Source: Dugong dugon
Taxonomy: Eukaryota; Chordata; Mammalia; Sirenia; Dugongidae
Direction: 5' to 3'
Assembly: GCA_030035585.1 (NCBI GenBank)
Contig: CM057471.1
Location: forward strand, 95,543,819-95,607,818
Length of the DNA stretch: 64,000 nucleotides
This document shows, in pieces, positions 52,081 through 63,399 of this stretch. Every line of letters starts with the position of its first letter. Position 1 is the stretch's first letter. A program made the translations under genes and the position numbers. Under the pieces are notes generated by a model. That model saw only the letters and a list, made by a program, of their open reading frames with translations, searched no databases and was not told the DNA's origin.

Positions 52081-52345
52081 TGCTAGGTATTGAGGTTACA
52101 CAGATGAAAGACACACACTCCTAGTCTTGAGTCTAGCTTATAGCCTAGCAGGAAGATGGCCAAGTAAATAAGCATTTCTTAGACAATTGGATAAAGGAAT
52201 TACTTGAGGTAAGTACAAAGCTAGTAAGAGCATAGGAGGAATGCCTCAGTGTGTCTGGGAGTGTCAGGAAGGCTTCCTGAGGGAGGTAGCCTTTGGGATT
52301 GAATCTTAAGATGATGATTTAGTCAGAAGATATAGAATGAGCTAA
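52081..52345 (+). repeat. Ancient interspersed repeat fragment
   Basis: Begins with wording of the 5645-6130 family (GCTAGGTATTGAGGTTACACAG) and continues TGTCAGGAAGGCTTCCTGAGGG. Confidence 0.55.
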
Positions 52346-54660
52346 TAACAGTACAGTGAGAGAAAGCATGGAATACTGGGTTATTTGACTTCTTCAGTGT
52401 TATAGAATGCAGAAGTCATTTACTTCCTTTGAGCTCCACCGTCGTTTTAACATTTATTACTTTGCCATTTTTATGTGTGAAACCCAGATGCGGCCAAGTC
52501 CTCCAGTCTCTGTTTATTTAATATTCAAACACAAAGTCTCCAAATACATATCCAGAAGGAAGAAGGGCCCTGCCCATCTTGTTTGCCCCAAGCATTGTCA
52601 CAATACCTTTCTTCTTCAGTCTCCAAGCACTCTAAAGAGGATTTTTATGTGTAGTACAACAGTCTATAAACCCAGAAAACATTGTTTCTTTCCCCTAAGA
52701 CCGCTGCCGGCTGCCTTGTTGCTGGAGCTCATTCTCCCTTCCACATTACATCTCTCCATTTTTTTTCTTCACTGAATTCCAAGTATTCCCTAACCTTCCT
52801 TCCTTTTGAGCTTCTAGGGGAAACCACCCAAATTTCTATGAATTTATTAGGCATTTTGTTTTAATTTTCCTAATTGAAATTAATTGTTTTCATCTGTGCA
52901 TTTCTACAGGGTTGTCTCCCTCCATTAAGCAAATTTCACCCACCATCTTTTAGCTGTGCACTTGCCAGTCTTCTCCACCAGGTTTAAGCCTCCTGAGGTG
53001 GAGGACCTTGACTTATTCATGTTGGTATAATAAAGAACAATGTTTCATTCATAGTAATTACTCAAATAAATGATTCTACATGTATTGCTGAAAGCTCAGG
53101 TTCTTGCGAGAATGAGATTGCTTTTAATCTATTCATGGTGGTTTCTTCAGCCTGATGCAACCCAGTGGGATTCTTAGGATGTTCCAATAGATGACAAATG
53201 ACGGAGGTGAATACAGCAAGATTTTAACCCAAGATTTTAATGCTCGCCAGGTACAGTATCTGTCAGAGTCCTGTGCTTCTGTTTCCTGTAACATCCGCAA
53301 TAGTCATAGGATGGGGGTAGGGATTTTCCCTTCTCACCTCCATCTGGGGTGGCATCAGCAACAGGCAAAGAAACTCCACTTATCAAAGGCTTCCATAGAA
53401 GTCAAGGATGTCAAGTATATGGTGTTGGGGTTTAGGATGGCATGTGAGGCAGCGGTTAAAAGGGTGACTGGTAATTAGTGTGGACTGAAAAGTTATAGGA
53501 CCTTCACCTCTGCCTTGGGCCTTTATGTATTTTGTTCTTACCAATCCTCTGAGGAGTCTTTTTCACTCCCTCACATTATTTAATGATCATTGGCAGCAGG
53601 ATTCAATTTGGCCAGTTCTACAATGGATTCTTTAGTCAGCTGGGCTTGGCCAGTGGCTCTTCCCACAAAGAACACTAATGACAAGTTTCTGGTTGTAAGT
53701 CCTGACAAGTTACAAGTGGGTGGAGTGATCTCACTAAGAATACTTGTTATTGGTGAGCTTTCAAGTCATAGCCATCAAGCCAAATGACACGGTCCTAGTG
53801 ATTACCTGTAGGCATTCTTCTGTTGGAAAGAAGCAAAGTTTTATGTTGTCCTTTCCCTTCTTTTTCATAGTCTTAAGTAATTTGAAGAAAAGGCCTTTCT
53901 TAGAAATAGCAAATAGCTGTTTGGTAAGATGCTGAATCACAAGAAGTATGTGATTTCTGGGTTATTTCCTTTTTTTCCTGTAGGATATACTTTAGCTTCT
54001 AAGTTGGAATTTAGATTTCTAAAATCTGTTATTTCTTCCCCCTTCAAAGGCTACAAAAAATCACCTCTGCTCACACAGCCAGATGTTACATAGATTTCTG
54101 AGAACAAGTTGGATATGTGTCTGGTAACTGGTCATTCTCGTGGGTAGTAGTCCCAGAGGGCTGGCCTGGTCCTAGGCTGACATCTAGCAGAAGGTCCTCA
54201 GAAGTACGAAATCAGTTCCATTGCAGGTGTAGGAGTGTGGGGCAGACCTCCAGCCACACCATCCAAGCTCTGGTGAATGCAGCCCATCCTCAGGGGCTGG
54301 TTCTCCCTCACTTCTATGGACTGAGAAAGCAGGGTTAGATTCACCAGATGTGCTCAGCTGTAGTGGCAGAAAATGGGTTTCCAGCTGAATTGCCACCTTT
54401 CTAAACTAAGTCACTTAAGTCTTCTCAGTGTTGGCTTACAAGCAACGAATGGAGCAATTCTTTCTAACAGGAAGCTAACTTGAAAATGGAAGAAATGATG
54501 TTAAATCACAGCAATCCCTGCACAACGTAAAGTCCCCCTTCCATGACATATTAATATATAAAATTTACTTCTGAAAAACTGTGAAATTCCACTTCCAAGA
54601 TGGGTGACTCACAAGTTCCTTGTTTTGAGATAATTAGTAGTAGTAGGAATAGAGAAGGTA
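52346..54660. other. Unique sequence, no gene seen
   Basis: Frames up to 122 codons (52407-52775) lack recognisable domains and are AT-biased. Nothing in it can be called an exon from sequence alone. Confidence 0.45.
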
Positions 54661-54661
54661 G

Positions 54662-54808
54662 GTGTATCAGTCAGGGTTCTCCAGAGAAACAGAACCAATA
54701 GGATATGTGTGTATATAAATATATATACATATATACGTACACATATACATATATATGCATATTTGTATACATATATACACACGCATACATATGTGTATAC
54801 ATATATAA
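54662..54808 (-). repeat. ERV-L LTR end fragment running into a TA/CATA microsatellite
   Basis: 54662-54708 (GTATCAGTCAGGGTTCTCCAGAG...ACCAATAGGATATG) is the reversed 3' end of an MLT2-type LTR. 54705-54808 is a (TATACA)n-like repeat. Confidence 0.75.
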
Positions 54809-54811
54809 CCA

Positions 54812-54946
54812 TGGGAAAAAGATGTGGCAGTCTGCTTCTGTGAAGACTTACAGGCTTGGAAATCCTATGGAACAGCTCTACTCTGCGCACATGGGGTCGG
54901 CATGAGTTGGAATTGATTCAACAGCAACTAACAACAACAACAAAGC
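54812..54946 (+). mobile_element. AfroSINE, 5'-truncated
   Basis: GGGAAAAAGATGTGGCAGTC through the tail GTCGGCATGAGTTGGAATTG and AACTAACAACAACAACAA. Confidence 0.92.
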
Positions 54947-55052
54947 TGAAAAAGCTAAGGGTACGTAGCTATCTATCTACATGGTGAAGACAAGATTTAG
55001 ACCTAAGTCCATCTATCAATAAAACGTACTTTATTTCCACTATACATACTCC

Positions 55053-55255
55053 TGAAGAAGCCCTGGTGGCGCAGTGGTTAAGTGCTCAGCTAGTAACTGA
55101 AACGTTGGCCGTTCGAACCCACCAGCCACTCAACTCAGTGGGAGAAAGCTGTGGCAGTGTGCTTCTGTAAAGACTACAGCCTTGGAATCTCTAATAAGGC
55201 AGGTCTACTCTGTCCTATAGGGTCACTATAAGTTGGAATCGACTCAATGACAGTA
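55053..55255 (+). mobile_element. AfroSINE
   Basis: Head GAAGCCCTGGTGGCGCAGTGG, B box GTTCGAACCC, tail CACTATAAGTTGGAATCGACTC. Confidence 0.95.
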
Positions 55256-55269
55256 AGTATACATATATA

Positions 55270-55467
55270 AAGGAGTCCTGGTGGCACTAGGCTGCTAACT
55301 GAAGGATTGGCTATTCGAACTTACCCAGCAGTTCTGTGGGAGAAAGGACCTGGTGATCTGCTCCCGTAAAGATTACAGCCTAGGATACCCTATGGGGAAG
55401 TTCTGCTCTGTTATATGGGTCACTATGAGCTGGAATCGACTGACTCAATGGCACACAATAACAACGT
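55270..55467 (+). mobile_element. AfroSINE with internal deletion in the tRNA-like head
   Basis: Head GGAGTCCTGGTGGCACTAGGC (A box region deleted), tail CACTATGAGCTGGAATCGAC. Confidence 0.92.
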
Positions 55468-55479
55468 GTTCTAGGTTCA

Positions 55480-55745
55480 CATGCAGATACATATATACAT
55501 TACATAAACAGGTTTTTAACTATATAAATCTAAACAGGGGTGTATGGTTAGTATTACTGTGCAACTTGCTTTTTTCATATTAATATGTCTTAGAAATATT
55601 TTCATGTCCACATTATAGTTTTGATCTGCTATAACGCTTTACATGGTAGAAACTGGTGTGTACCAATTCAATAACTTTCTCATTCATGTACAATTATGTT
55701 GTTTCTAATTTTTTATTATTCCAAAAAATGTCTCAGTACATATTT
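55480..55745 (-). mobile_element. Old L1M 3' fragment
   Basis: Plus strand reads like the antisense of an old L1 3' end (GTGCAACTTGCTTTTTTCAT, ATGTTGTTTCTAATTTTTTATT). Confidence 0.5.
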
Positions 55746-55749
55746 TTTT

Positions 55750-55952
55750 GGGTCCCTGGGTAGTGCAAATGGTTAATGCATTCAGCTGCTAACCAAAAGT
55801 TTGGCGGTTCTAACCCGCCAGCTGCTCTGTGGGAGAAAAGACTTGTTGATCTGCTCCCATAAAGATTACAGCCTAGGAAACATTATGGGGCAGTTCTACT
55901 CTGTCATATAGGGTTGCTATGAGTTGGAATCAACTCGATGGCACACAACAAC
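55750..55952 (+). mobile_element. AfroSINE, GGGTCCCTGGGTAG type
   Basis: Head GGGTCCCTGGGTAGTGCAAATGG, middle TCTGTGGGAGAAAAGAC, tail GCTATGAGTTGGAATCAACTC. Confidence 0.95.
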
Positions 55953-56063
55953 ATACGTATATACACACATGCACACATATATACAAATGCATATACATAT
56001 ACACGTACACACATATACACACATATATCCACATGTGTATACATATACATATATATATATATG
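55953..56063. repeat. CATA/CACA/TA microsatellite
   Basis: (ACACATATA)n-like sequence ending in (TA)n directly at the next SINE head. It yields spurious Tyr/Thr/His-rich frames on both strands. Confidence 0.95.
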
Positions 56064-56219
56064 GAGCCCTGGTGGTGCAGTAGTTAAGAGCTCAGCTACA
56101 ACCAAAAGGTCAGCAGTTTGAATCCACCAGCCGCTCCTTGGAAACCCTATGGGGCAGTTCTACTCTGTCCCGTAGGGTCGCTATGAGTTGGAATTGACTC
56201 AACAGCAATGGATTTTTTT
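56064..56219 (+). mobile_element. AfroSINE, short type
   Basis: Head GGAGCCCTGGTGGTGCAGTAG, B box near-intact, tail GTCGCTATGAGTTGGAATTGAC. Confidence 0.95.
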
Positions 56220-56229
56220 AAGGTGTTTT

Positions 56230-56582
56230 CTAGAGGGCACTGGTAGTTCAATGGTAGAATTTTCATCTTCTTTTTGGGAGACCTGGGTTTGATTCCTGGC
56301 CAATGCACCTCACACACAGCCACCAACCATCTATTAGTGGAGGCTTGCGTGTTGCTATGATGCTGAGCAGATTTCAGTGCAGCTTCCAGACTAAGATGGG
56401 CTAGGAAGAAAAGTCTGGTGATCTATTTCCAAAAATCAGTCAATGAAAACCCTATGGATCACAACAATCTGATCTGCAACTGATTATTGGGATGGTGCAG
56501 GACCAGGAAACATTCATTTCGTCATGCATAGGATTGCCACGAGTCAGGGACTGACTCGATGGCGGCTAACGACATGAACAAC
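56230..56582 (+). mobile_element. tRNA-Gly-derived composite SINE with target-site duplication
   Basis: tRNA-Gly-like head (TGGTAGTTCAATGGTAGAATT, T arm CTGGGTTTGATTCCTGGCCA), the same middle as the copy at 7752-8050, and a fuller tail (CATTCATTTCGTCATGCATAGG, then CACGAGTCAGG) ending in AACGACATGAACAACA. Flanked by exact AAGGTGTTTT duplications (56220-56229 and 56583-56592). Not a functional tRNA: the anticodon arm is destroyed. Confidence 0.9.
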
Positions 56583-56592
56583 AAGGTGTTTT

Positions 56593-58149
56593 GCTTGAAA
56601 AAACAATCCCTAACTGAGGCAGGTGGCAGCTTGGGGAGAGGATGGGCCCAGCTCTGAGTTGTAAAACCAGAATGGAAAGGCATTTGGCTGGTAAACTGGA
56701 GACAGAAAAAGCTGCTTCTCAGCTTGCAGTTCATTTGTAAAGAGTGCAGTGAATTTACTAGCATCCTTCTGAAACTGGAGGGAAAGAGATCTTAATAAAT
56801 ACCCCCGGAGCTAAGAGATGAAGAACAAAGAATAATTTTGTATAGAGGTTGTTGTTCCTAATTTAGGATGTGTAAAAATGTCCTTGTTATTGACTATAGT
56901 GTACTGGCTATACCATTGTATATTAGCAAATATAAAAATATTTCTAAAAGGTTCACTCAGGACTTTATTCCCTCAACCCTACTTTTCTCATAAAGTCTTG
57001 CTGTTCTACAGCTAAGAATTCTCCTATCAGGGAGATTTTTCAGAAACCTAATCATCTAGATTTGGGAGGGATTCTGCTATTAGCTCCTATATATAAAAGC
57101 ATTAAATTCATCATTGTGTATATGATAGAGTATGTCTAATGGGACAGTGGGAAAGATTAATGGTTCAATTATTAATATGTTAGCACTATCGATACATTTA
57201 ACAAAACTCACTTCCCTTCAGTAAAAGGCAACCATTAGCCTCTTCTCAGTGAAGCAGATCAACTTTGGTAGTTTGAGTAGCATCGCTCAGTAGTTGCATA
57301 ATGTTGATACTTAAAGTGTCCTCCTATTTACTGCCTCTCCCCAGCCCCCAAATGCTGAACCATTTGCTCTTCTTGTCGAATGAAAAGGAGAAAAATAGAA
57401 TGCTCTCTTTCTTCATCTTCTTTTACAATATGTCTTGTAAACGGCCTTTCAGTCAGGAAACATCTCAAACTCGGCTGTAGATAGTCGTTGAGACTTTGGT
57501 TTCTGGAGTAGTTGTAATGGGCATGAAGTACAGGTGGAGCGCAATAAAACCTGTAAACTGCCTTGTAAAACTGTCTCCATTTCTATTTGGAAACAAAGCC
57601 TTACTGTTTCAGGAGAGTATGTGCTTTTTGTAAACTTTTATTCCGGTTAAAAATTTAAAAGGGAGCTGCCTGTAATGTCTTACGCATTAACAGAAGCTAT
57701 AGTCCACCTCTAAAACAGTCATTGAGACGCTATTAAAAGTATATGAATAATAAAACAGCTGCAATAAGAAAAGCTTGAAAAGAGTAACTTGGCCTTGATA
57801 GCTCCCCTTTTGCATAAGGACTTCTTGGGGGTGGGTTGGCTATATTCTGGCCACGTTACAGGTAATTAAATGTTATTTGGGAACCAGGGAACCTGTACCC
57901 CCCTTTTTTTTTTCTTATTAGGTGTAAAGGCTGTGGGACATTCTCAGGCTTGTAAATTGTGACAGAGCGTAATGCAATAATATTCCTAGGAAATCACCTT
58001 GGGCTACTTTGCTTACATGAGCTATTTATGAGGGCACAAGTTTTATGAGGTTGTTTTACTGGTAACAGTCAAAGACACTAATAGCCCACAGCCATGTAAG
58101 GAATTATGAGGGGTGTGGTGGAACATCTGTAGGGTTTTGGAACAAAGCA
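56593..58149. other. Unique sequence, possible conserved non-coding DNA
   Basis: 1.6 kb without interspersed repeats in a repeat-dense area, AT-rich, no gene. The block 57650-58090 is unusually complex and repeat-free. Confidence 0.4.
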
Positions 58150-58307
58150 ATCCTGGAATTGAACCTGCAGTTTGGGAGCTTTGCAATCTTGGAAAAATTA
58201 CTTTAGTTCTCTGAGTCTTGGTTTCTCCTTTTATAAAATGGGATTAATAATAATAGCTATTGTGGAGAGTTAGTGAGAGAATTACCGGAATTAACATATA
58301 TAAGATA
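58150..58307 (+). repeat. MIR-type ancient SINE
   Basis: TTAGTTCTCTGAGTCTTGG then CCTTTTATAAAATGGGATTAA. Confidence 0.75.
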
Positions 58308-58312
58308 CAGAG

Positions 58313-58835
58313 TGTCTTGGTCGTCTAGTGCTGCTGCAACAGAAATATCACAAGTGGATGTCTTTAACAAACAAAAATTTATTCTCTCACAGCCAAGGAG
58401 GCTGGAAGTCCAAATTTATGGTGCCACTCCAGGAGAAGGCTTTCTTTCTCTGTTGGCTCTGGGGGAAGGTCCTTGTCATCAATCTTCCCCTGATCTACGA
58501 GCTTCTCAGCAGAGGGACCCCAGGTCCAAAGGATGCACTCTGCTCCCAGCATTTCTTTTTTGGTGGTATGAGGTCCTCTTGTCTCTCTGCTGGATTCTGT
58601 CTTTCATATCTCAAGAGAGATTGACTCAAGATACAGCCTAATCTTGTGGATTATGTCCTGCCTCATTAACATGACTACCTCTAACTCTGCCTCTTTAACA
58701 TCATAGAGGTTAGGATTTACAACACATAGGTTAATCACATCACATCACAAAATAGTGGACAACTAGACAATACCGGGTATCATGGCCTAGCCAAGTTGAC
58801 ACACATTTTGGAGGGACATAATTCAATCCATAACA
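58313..58835 (-). mobile_element. Solo LTR, ERVL-MaLR type, copy 4
   Basis: 523 bp, TG...CA, with an exact 5-bp target-site duplication CAGAG (58308-58312 and 58836-58840). The minus strand shows the family start TGTTATGGATTGAATTATG, a TATA-less middle and AATAAA near the 3' end. The 122-aa and 98-aa plus frames are shadows. Confidence 0.9.
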
Positions 58836-58840
58836 CAGAG

Positions 58841-59415
58841 CATATCTCTGGTAACATATTTGATTTGGTGCTTAATAATCTTAGTTCCCTTCTCGTTTTA
58901 TTTTGAGATTATTAGTGATCTAATATTATGTCTTTTATATTTACTCGGTATTACTATCTAGAAGACATTTCTTTTTATAGCTCTGTAATGGGGCTGATGT
59001 TTGAGATTACAATAAATAAATGTCCTTCAGTGGTGTTATGAAATTTAAGAAAGCTGCATTCATCAAGAGGCTTGATCCTTAGAAAAATTCTACCAAAACA
59101 TCTCCTTCTGCTATATATGTATATATATATGTATCTACCAGCACCTGAAAGACCCCTTCATAACCTCCCAATCATTATCACTTCCCTCTCCCAAAAGTAA
59201 TCATGATCCTGACTTCTTATTAATTAGTTTGCCTGCTTTTGAAACTTATGTAGATGAAATACATCTATTCCTCACTTATTGTCTATCTGGTTATCTGACA
59301 TTTCGCATTTATGACTATAGTAAAAAAATCTGCTATCCAACTATTTTGTGCATTAACAATGTACATCTGGCAGTAATGAATGCTAAAATGAGAGGTGAGA
59401 CTAATGTTGGCTGTG
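58841..59415. other. Unique or very old sequence, no gene seen
   Basis: No firm repeat or frame. A short TA repeat is at 59111-59131. Confidence 0.4.
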
Positions 59416-59682
59416 ATGGTTAAGATTATTTGTCATCTTGGCTGGGCCATGATTCTTAGTGGTTTAGCAGTTATGTAATGATGTAAACCAGCAGTTATGT
59501 AATGATGGAACTTGGCAGTTATGTAATGATGGAACTTGGCAGTTATGTAATGATGTAGTCGCCCTCCATTTTGTGATCTGATGTGGTCATCTACCATTTT
59601 TGCGTAATGCTGATTTTCACATAATGACCTGACTTTTGGAACCTAACCATGTCGATAAAAGAGGAGTGGGTGTATGCTGTTT
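59416..59682 (+). mobile_element. ERV-L LTR (MLT2-like), 5' fragment with internal minisatellite
   Basis: Starts TGTGATGGTTAAGATTATTTG, the same start as the LTR at 17585-18067, and is cut off at about 59682. Positions 59463-59560 carry about four copies of a 24-bp unit containing GCAGTTATGTAATGATG. Confidence 0.75.
59463..59560. repeat. 24-bp minisatellite in ERV-L LTR
   Basis: GCAGTTATGTAATGATG recurs four times with spacers TAAACCA, GAACTTG and GAACTTG. Confidence 0.9.
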
Positions 59683-59883
59683 TGTGACAGGCTTCTTTTA
59701 CTCAACTGTTTTTATGAGATTCATCCATGTTGTTGCCTATAGCTGTAGTTGACTCATTTTTATATCTGTATCATATTCCATTACATGAATATATCACTAT
59801 TATTTATTCATCAACTCTTGGCAGATATTTTGGTATTAAATATTTGGTATTACACAGTTGGTATTAAAAATAGTGCTGTTTGG

Positions 59884-60840
59884 GACAACTTGATTTCCAC
59901 AAGGAGAATAAAATTAGACCCCTACCTCACACTGTATGTAAAAATTAACTCAAAATGGATCAATGACCTAAATTTAAAAGCAAAAACCATAAAATTCTTA
60001 GAAGAAGAGATAGGGGTAAATATTCAGGACCTTGTAGTTGGCAATGGATTCTTAGACTCAACAATAAAAGTACAAGCAACAAAAGAAAAAAAAAAAGATA
60101 AATTGGACTTCATCAAAATAAAAAACTTTTGTGCATCAAAAGGATTTATTAAGAAAATAAAAGACAACCTACAGAATGGGAGAAAGTATTTGGACATCAT
60201 ATATCCAATAAGGGTTTATTATCCAGAAAGTATAAAGAAGTATAACTCATCAGCAAAAACACAAACAGTCCAATCAAAAAATGGGCAAAGGCCTTGAAAA
60301 GCCATTTCTCCAAAGAAGATATACAATAGCTAATAAGCACATGAAAAGATGCTCAACATTGTTAGTCATTAGGAAAATGCAAATCAAAACCACAATGAGA
60401 TATTATTCACACCCTTTAGGATGGCTATTATCAGAAAAATGGAAAATAAGTGTTGGTGAGGATGTGGAGAAACAGGAACCCTCATCCATTACTGATGGGA
60501 CTATAAAATGGTACAGCCACTGTGGAAAACAGTTTGGTGGTTCTTCAAAAAGTTAAACATAGAATTAGCATATCCAGAAATTTCACTCTTGGGAATATAC
60601 CCCAAAGAATTGAAAACAGGGACTCAAACAGATATTTGTACAACAATGTTCATTGCAACATTATTGACAATAGTAAAAAGGTGGAAACTACCCAAGTGTC
60701 CATCAACAGACAAATGGATAAACAAAATGTGGCATACACATGCAACAGAATATTATTCACCCATAAAGAGAAATGAAGTTATGATACATGCTACAACATG
60801 GATGAACCCTGAAAACATCAAAAGGACAAATACTATATGA
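59884..60840 (+). pseudogene. ORF2: L1 ORF2 C-terminal remnant
   Basis: Frames 59749-60297, 60281-60556 and 60508-60840 overlap in order and together follow the L1 ORF2 C-terminus through LTIVKRWKLPKCPSTDKWIN and MIHATTWMNPENI. At least two frameshifts separate them. Typical old L1 decay. Confidence 0.85.
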
Positions 60841-60844
60841 TCCC

Positions 60845-61049
60845 AATCCCAGAAAACCCATTGCTGTCGATTCCAACTCATAGCAACCCTATAGGATGGA
60901 GTAGAACTGCCCCATACGGTTTCCAAGGCTGTAAATGTTTATGGAAGCAGATTGCTACATCTTTCTTCCATGGAGTAGCCAGTGGGTTCGAATCACCAAC
61001 TTTTCAGTTAGCAGTTGAGTGCTTAACCATTGTGCCACCAAGGCTCCTT
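60845..61049 (-). mobile_element. AfroSINE inserted in the L1M copy
   Basis: Tail complement GTCGATTCCAACTCATAGCAA at left, head complement GTGCCACCAAGGCTCC at right. Exact 11-bp duplication TATATGATCCC at 60834-60844 and 61050-61060. Confidence 0.96.
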
Positions 61050-61564
61050 TATATGATCCCGCTTATAAAATATCTAGAATGCATAGGAACAGAAAGTAGA
61101 TTACTGGTTACCATGGACTACAGGGAGAGACGCATGGGGAGTTAATACTTAATGGACACAGAGTTTCTGTTTGGGGTGATGAAAAAGTTTCAGAAACAAA
61201 TAGTGGTGATGGTTGCACAACACTGTGAATATTATTAATGTCACTGAATTGTACACTTAAAATGGTTAAAACGGCAAATTTTATATATATTTTACCGCAA
61301 TAAAAGAACAGTGCTGCTATGGACATTATGAGTTGGAATCGACTCGATGGCAGTGGATTTGGTTTGGTTTTATAAACATTTTAATTATATATCTTTTGGT
61401 TAACATATGTATGCATTTCCGTTGGGTATATACCTTGAGTTGGAATCGACTTGGCAGCAACATACCTTGTGTGGAACTGTTGAGTCATGGGGTAAGCACG
61501 TGTTCAATTTTAGTAGATACTGTTAAACAATTTTCTAAAGTGTACCATTTTATACCCCTACAAG

Positions 61565-61728
61565 TAATGTAGTGGAGTAGTGGTTAAGAGCTTGGCTGCT
61601 AACCAAAAGCTCAGCAGTTCAAATCCTCCAGCTGTTCCTTGGAAACCCTATGGGGCAGCTAAATTCTGTCCTGTAGGGTCGTTATGAGTCACAACTGCCT
61701 TGAGGACACCTAACAATGGCAACAACAC
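61565..61728 (+). mobile_element. AfroSINE, short type, head truncated
   Basis: GTAGTGGTTAAGAGCTTGGC, tail GTCGTTATGAGTCACAACTGCC, AACAATGGCAACAACAC. Confidence 0.93.
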
Positions 61729-62069
61729 AAGCATTGTATGAGAGTTCCAGTTACATTATATCTGTGCCACACTTGGTAAGTCAGTCTTTTTAATTTTAGC
61801 CATTCTGATTGGTGTGTAGTGGTATCTCATTGTGGTTTGCCATTTCCCTGATGGCTAAAGAGGTAAAACACTCTTTTATTTGTTTACTGGGCGTTTAGAT
61901 TCTCTCTGTCTCTTCCTTCCCTCCTTTCTTCCCTCTCTCTCTCTCTTCTACATCCATTGGCTATCCATATATTTGAAGTTTTGTGCTACTGCTTTGTAAG
62001 TCTCTATATATTAGCCTGAACATATCCTATCCATTAAGATTGGAAAAGAACTGCTCAGAGGGGCAACGA

Positions 62070-62215
62070 AGCACTGGGGAAGCCCTGTGCGAGAATTGGC
62101 ATATCTGGGTTCTTCTCTCAGTTCTGCCTATCCTTTTGACCTTGATCATGTTACATTATGTCTCTGGGCCTCATTTGTTTATTTATTTTTGGCTGGTAAA
62201 ATAGAGAAACTTGAA
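62070..62215 (+). repeat. MIR-type ancient SINE
   Basis: GGGTTCTTCTCTCAGTTCTGCC then a 'ttgaccttgatcatgttac' block and CTGGGCCTCA. Confidence 0.6.
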
Positions 62216-62870
62216 ATGATGTATAAGGGCACTTTCATACCTGGCATTTTGTGATTGAACGTATTTTGGCAGAACATTCACTATGTCCTCACTATGTTTT
62301 GAACATTCCATCCTGAAGTGATTTGGAATAGCAATTATAAAAAATGGGCCCAAGAGCCACCTTGGTGTGAATATAGCTTGTCCGTTAATCTTATTGGCAA
62401 ACGGGGCAACAGAAGCTGGCAGCACTGAGGAAATTATAGTTTTTAGGGAAATGAAGAAATCTCTTAGTGATAATACAAATCATAGGCCATATGGGGTGAA
62501 GTAAGAACTAGAGGAGTGTGAAATCTTGAGAACAATGTTTACATCTGTTCAAGATGCACTAAGATTTTGAATTATCTGTTTGACTCCACCCTTTTCCTTG
62601 TACCACCTCTGTTCATTCATAGCAGAACTGGAGACTCTCAATAGAACATAGAGACTTACAGTGGCTTTTTATCCAGTCACCAAAGACTGAGTGATCAGTG
62701 ATGGGCAGGAGATCTTGAGCGGCTCCCTAGTCTCTCCCTTTTCCCCTAGATACTGCAGTATGCACCTTCCATCCAGAAGACCCACCACGGCACTTAGACT
62801 GGATTCAGCCACCCTCTGACAACTGAATTTACGGAGTTGAATTTTTAACAAATGCACAAGCTTTGTGGTT
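62216..62870. other. Unique sequence, no gene seen
   Basis: No repeat or domain recognised. Two short minus frames (80 and 62 codons) are unsupported. Confidence 0.4.
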
Positions 62871-62874
62871 TTTT

Positions 62875-63340
62875 TTTTGTTTACAAATATTTTATTTTTA
62901 CATCAAATTAATAAGACCATAGAAAATGTTAACACCAACGCAATCAGTCTTAAAGATATATATAAGCGTACTGTATATCTATTGTGATTAATTTAACCAG
63001 TTCCCTGTGTTAGACATTTAAATTATTTAGTTTTCCTCTATCAGAAACTATAAGCATCCTTTTTGCTAATTCTGCATGTACCAGGCTAATTTTTAAAAAC
63101 TTTTTTTATTATGGAAAATTTCAAATGTACACAAAAGTGGAAGAAGTGGAGTAATGAATCCCCATGAATCCATGAATTAGCTTCAACAATTGTGAATACA
63201 TCGCTAATCTCATTCCATCTATACTTTTCCACTGCTCCCTCCCAATTATTTTGAAGAAAATCCCAGGCATCGTATAATTTTATCCTTAAATATTTCAGCA
63301 TGTACTTCTGAAAGATAAGAACTCTTTTTAAAAATCATGA
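62875..63340 (-). mobile_element. Old L1-type 3' fragment
   Basis: TTTTTTATTATGGAAAATTTCAAATGTACACAAAAG, then TTTTGAAGAAAATCCCAGGCATC and TATTTCAGCATGTACTTCTG, the antisense of an old L1 3' end. Same family as 39345-39960. Confidence 0.65.
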
Positions 63341-63399
63341 TTGTTTCTCATGTTTAAGCCATATGTGTATTGTGGAAAAAAATTGAAAAGCTTAGGTAA

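Larger units (their letters stand above)
59881..61308 (+). mobile_element. L1M (plus), 5'-truncated: ORF2 C-terminus and 3'UTR
   Basis: Encodes a decayed ORF2 end: RIKLDPYLTLYVKINSKWIN and FIKIKNFCASKGFIKKIKDN (59881-60297), then a broken Cys/His region around 60470-60540. The 3'UTR ends TGTACACTTAAAATGG and CAATAAAAG. Flanking TAGTGCTGTT (59871-59880) and CAGTGCTGCT (61309-61318) are a probable decayed target-site duplication. It is interrupted by an AfroSINE. Confidence 0.88.
59683..61960 (-). mobile_element. Old L1M 3' region (host of a nested L1)
   Basis: Two parts, 59683-59880 (GATTCATCCATGTTGTTGCC, ATATTCCATTACATGAATAT) and 61309-61960 (GATTGGTGTGTAGTGGTATC, TGATGGCTAAAGAGGTAAAA), belong to one minus-oriented L1. 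They are separated by the plus-oriented L1 at 59881-61308. The right part also holds SINE pieces (61328-61370, 61432-61462) and a SINE (61565-61728). Confidence 0.75.

Noticed and set aside
52407-52775. 122-codon frame in unique sequence as a possible exon
   Set aside because: No recognisable domain, low-complexity end, no splice-site or codon-use support; cannot be distinguished from chance.
54609-56121. Tyr/Ile/Val- and Thr/His-rich frames at 54609-54905 and 55917-56121
   Set aside because: They are translations of TA/CATA microsatellites.
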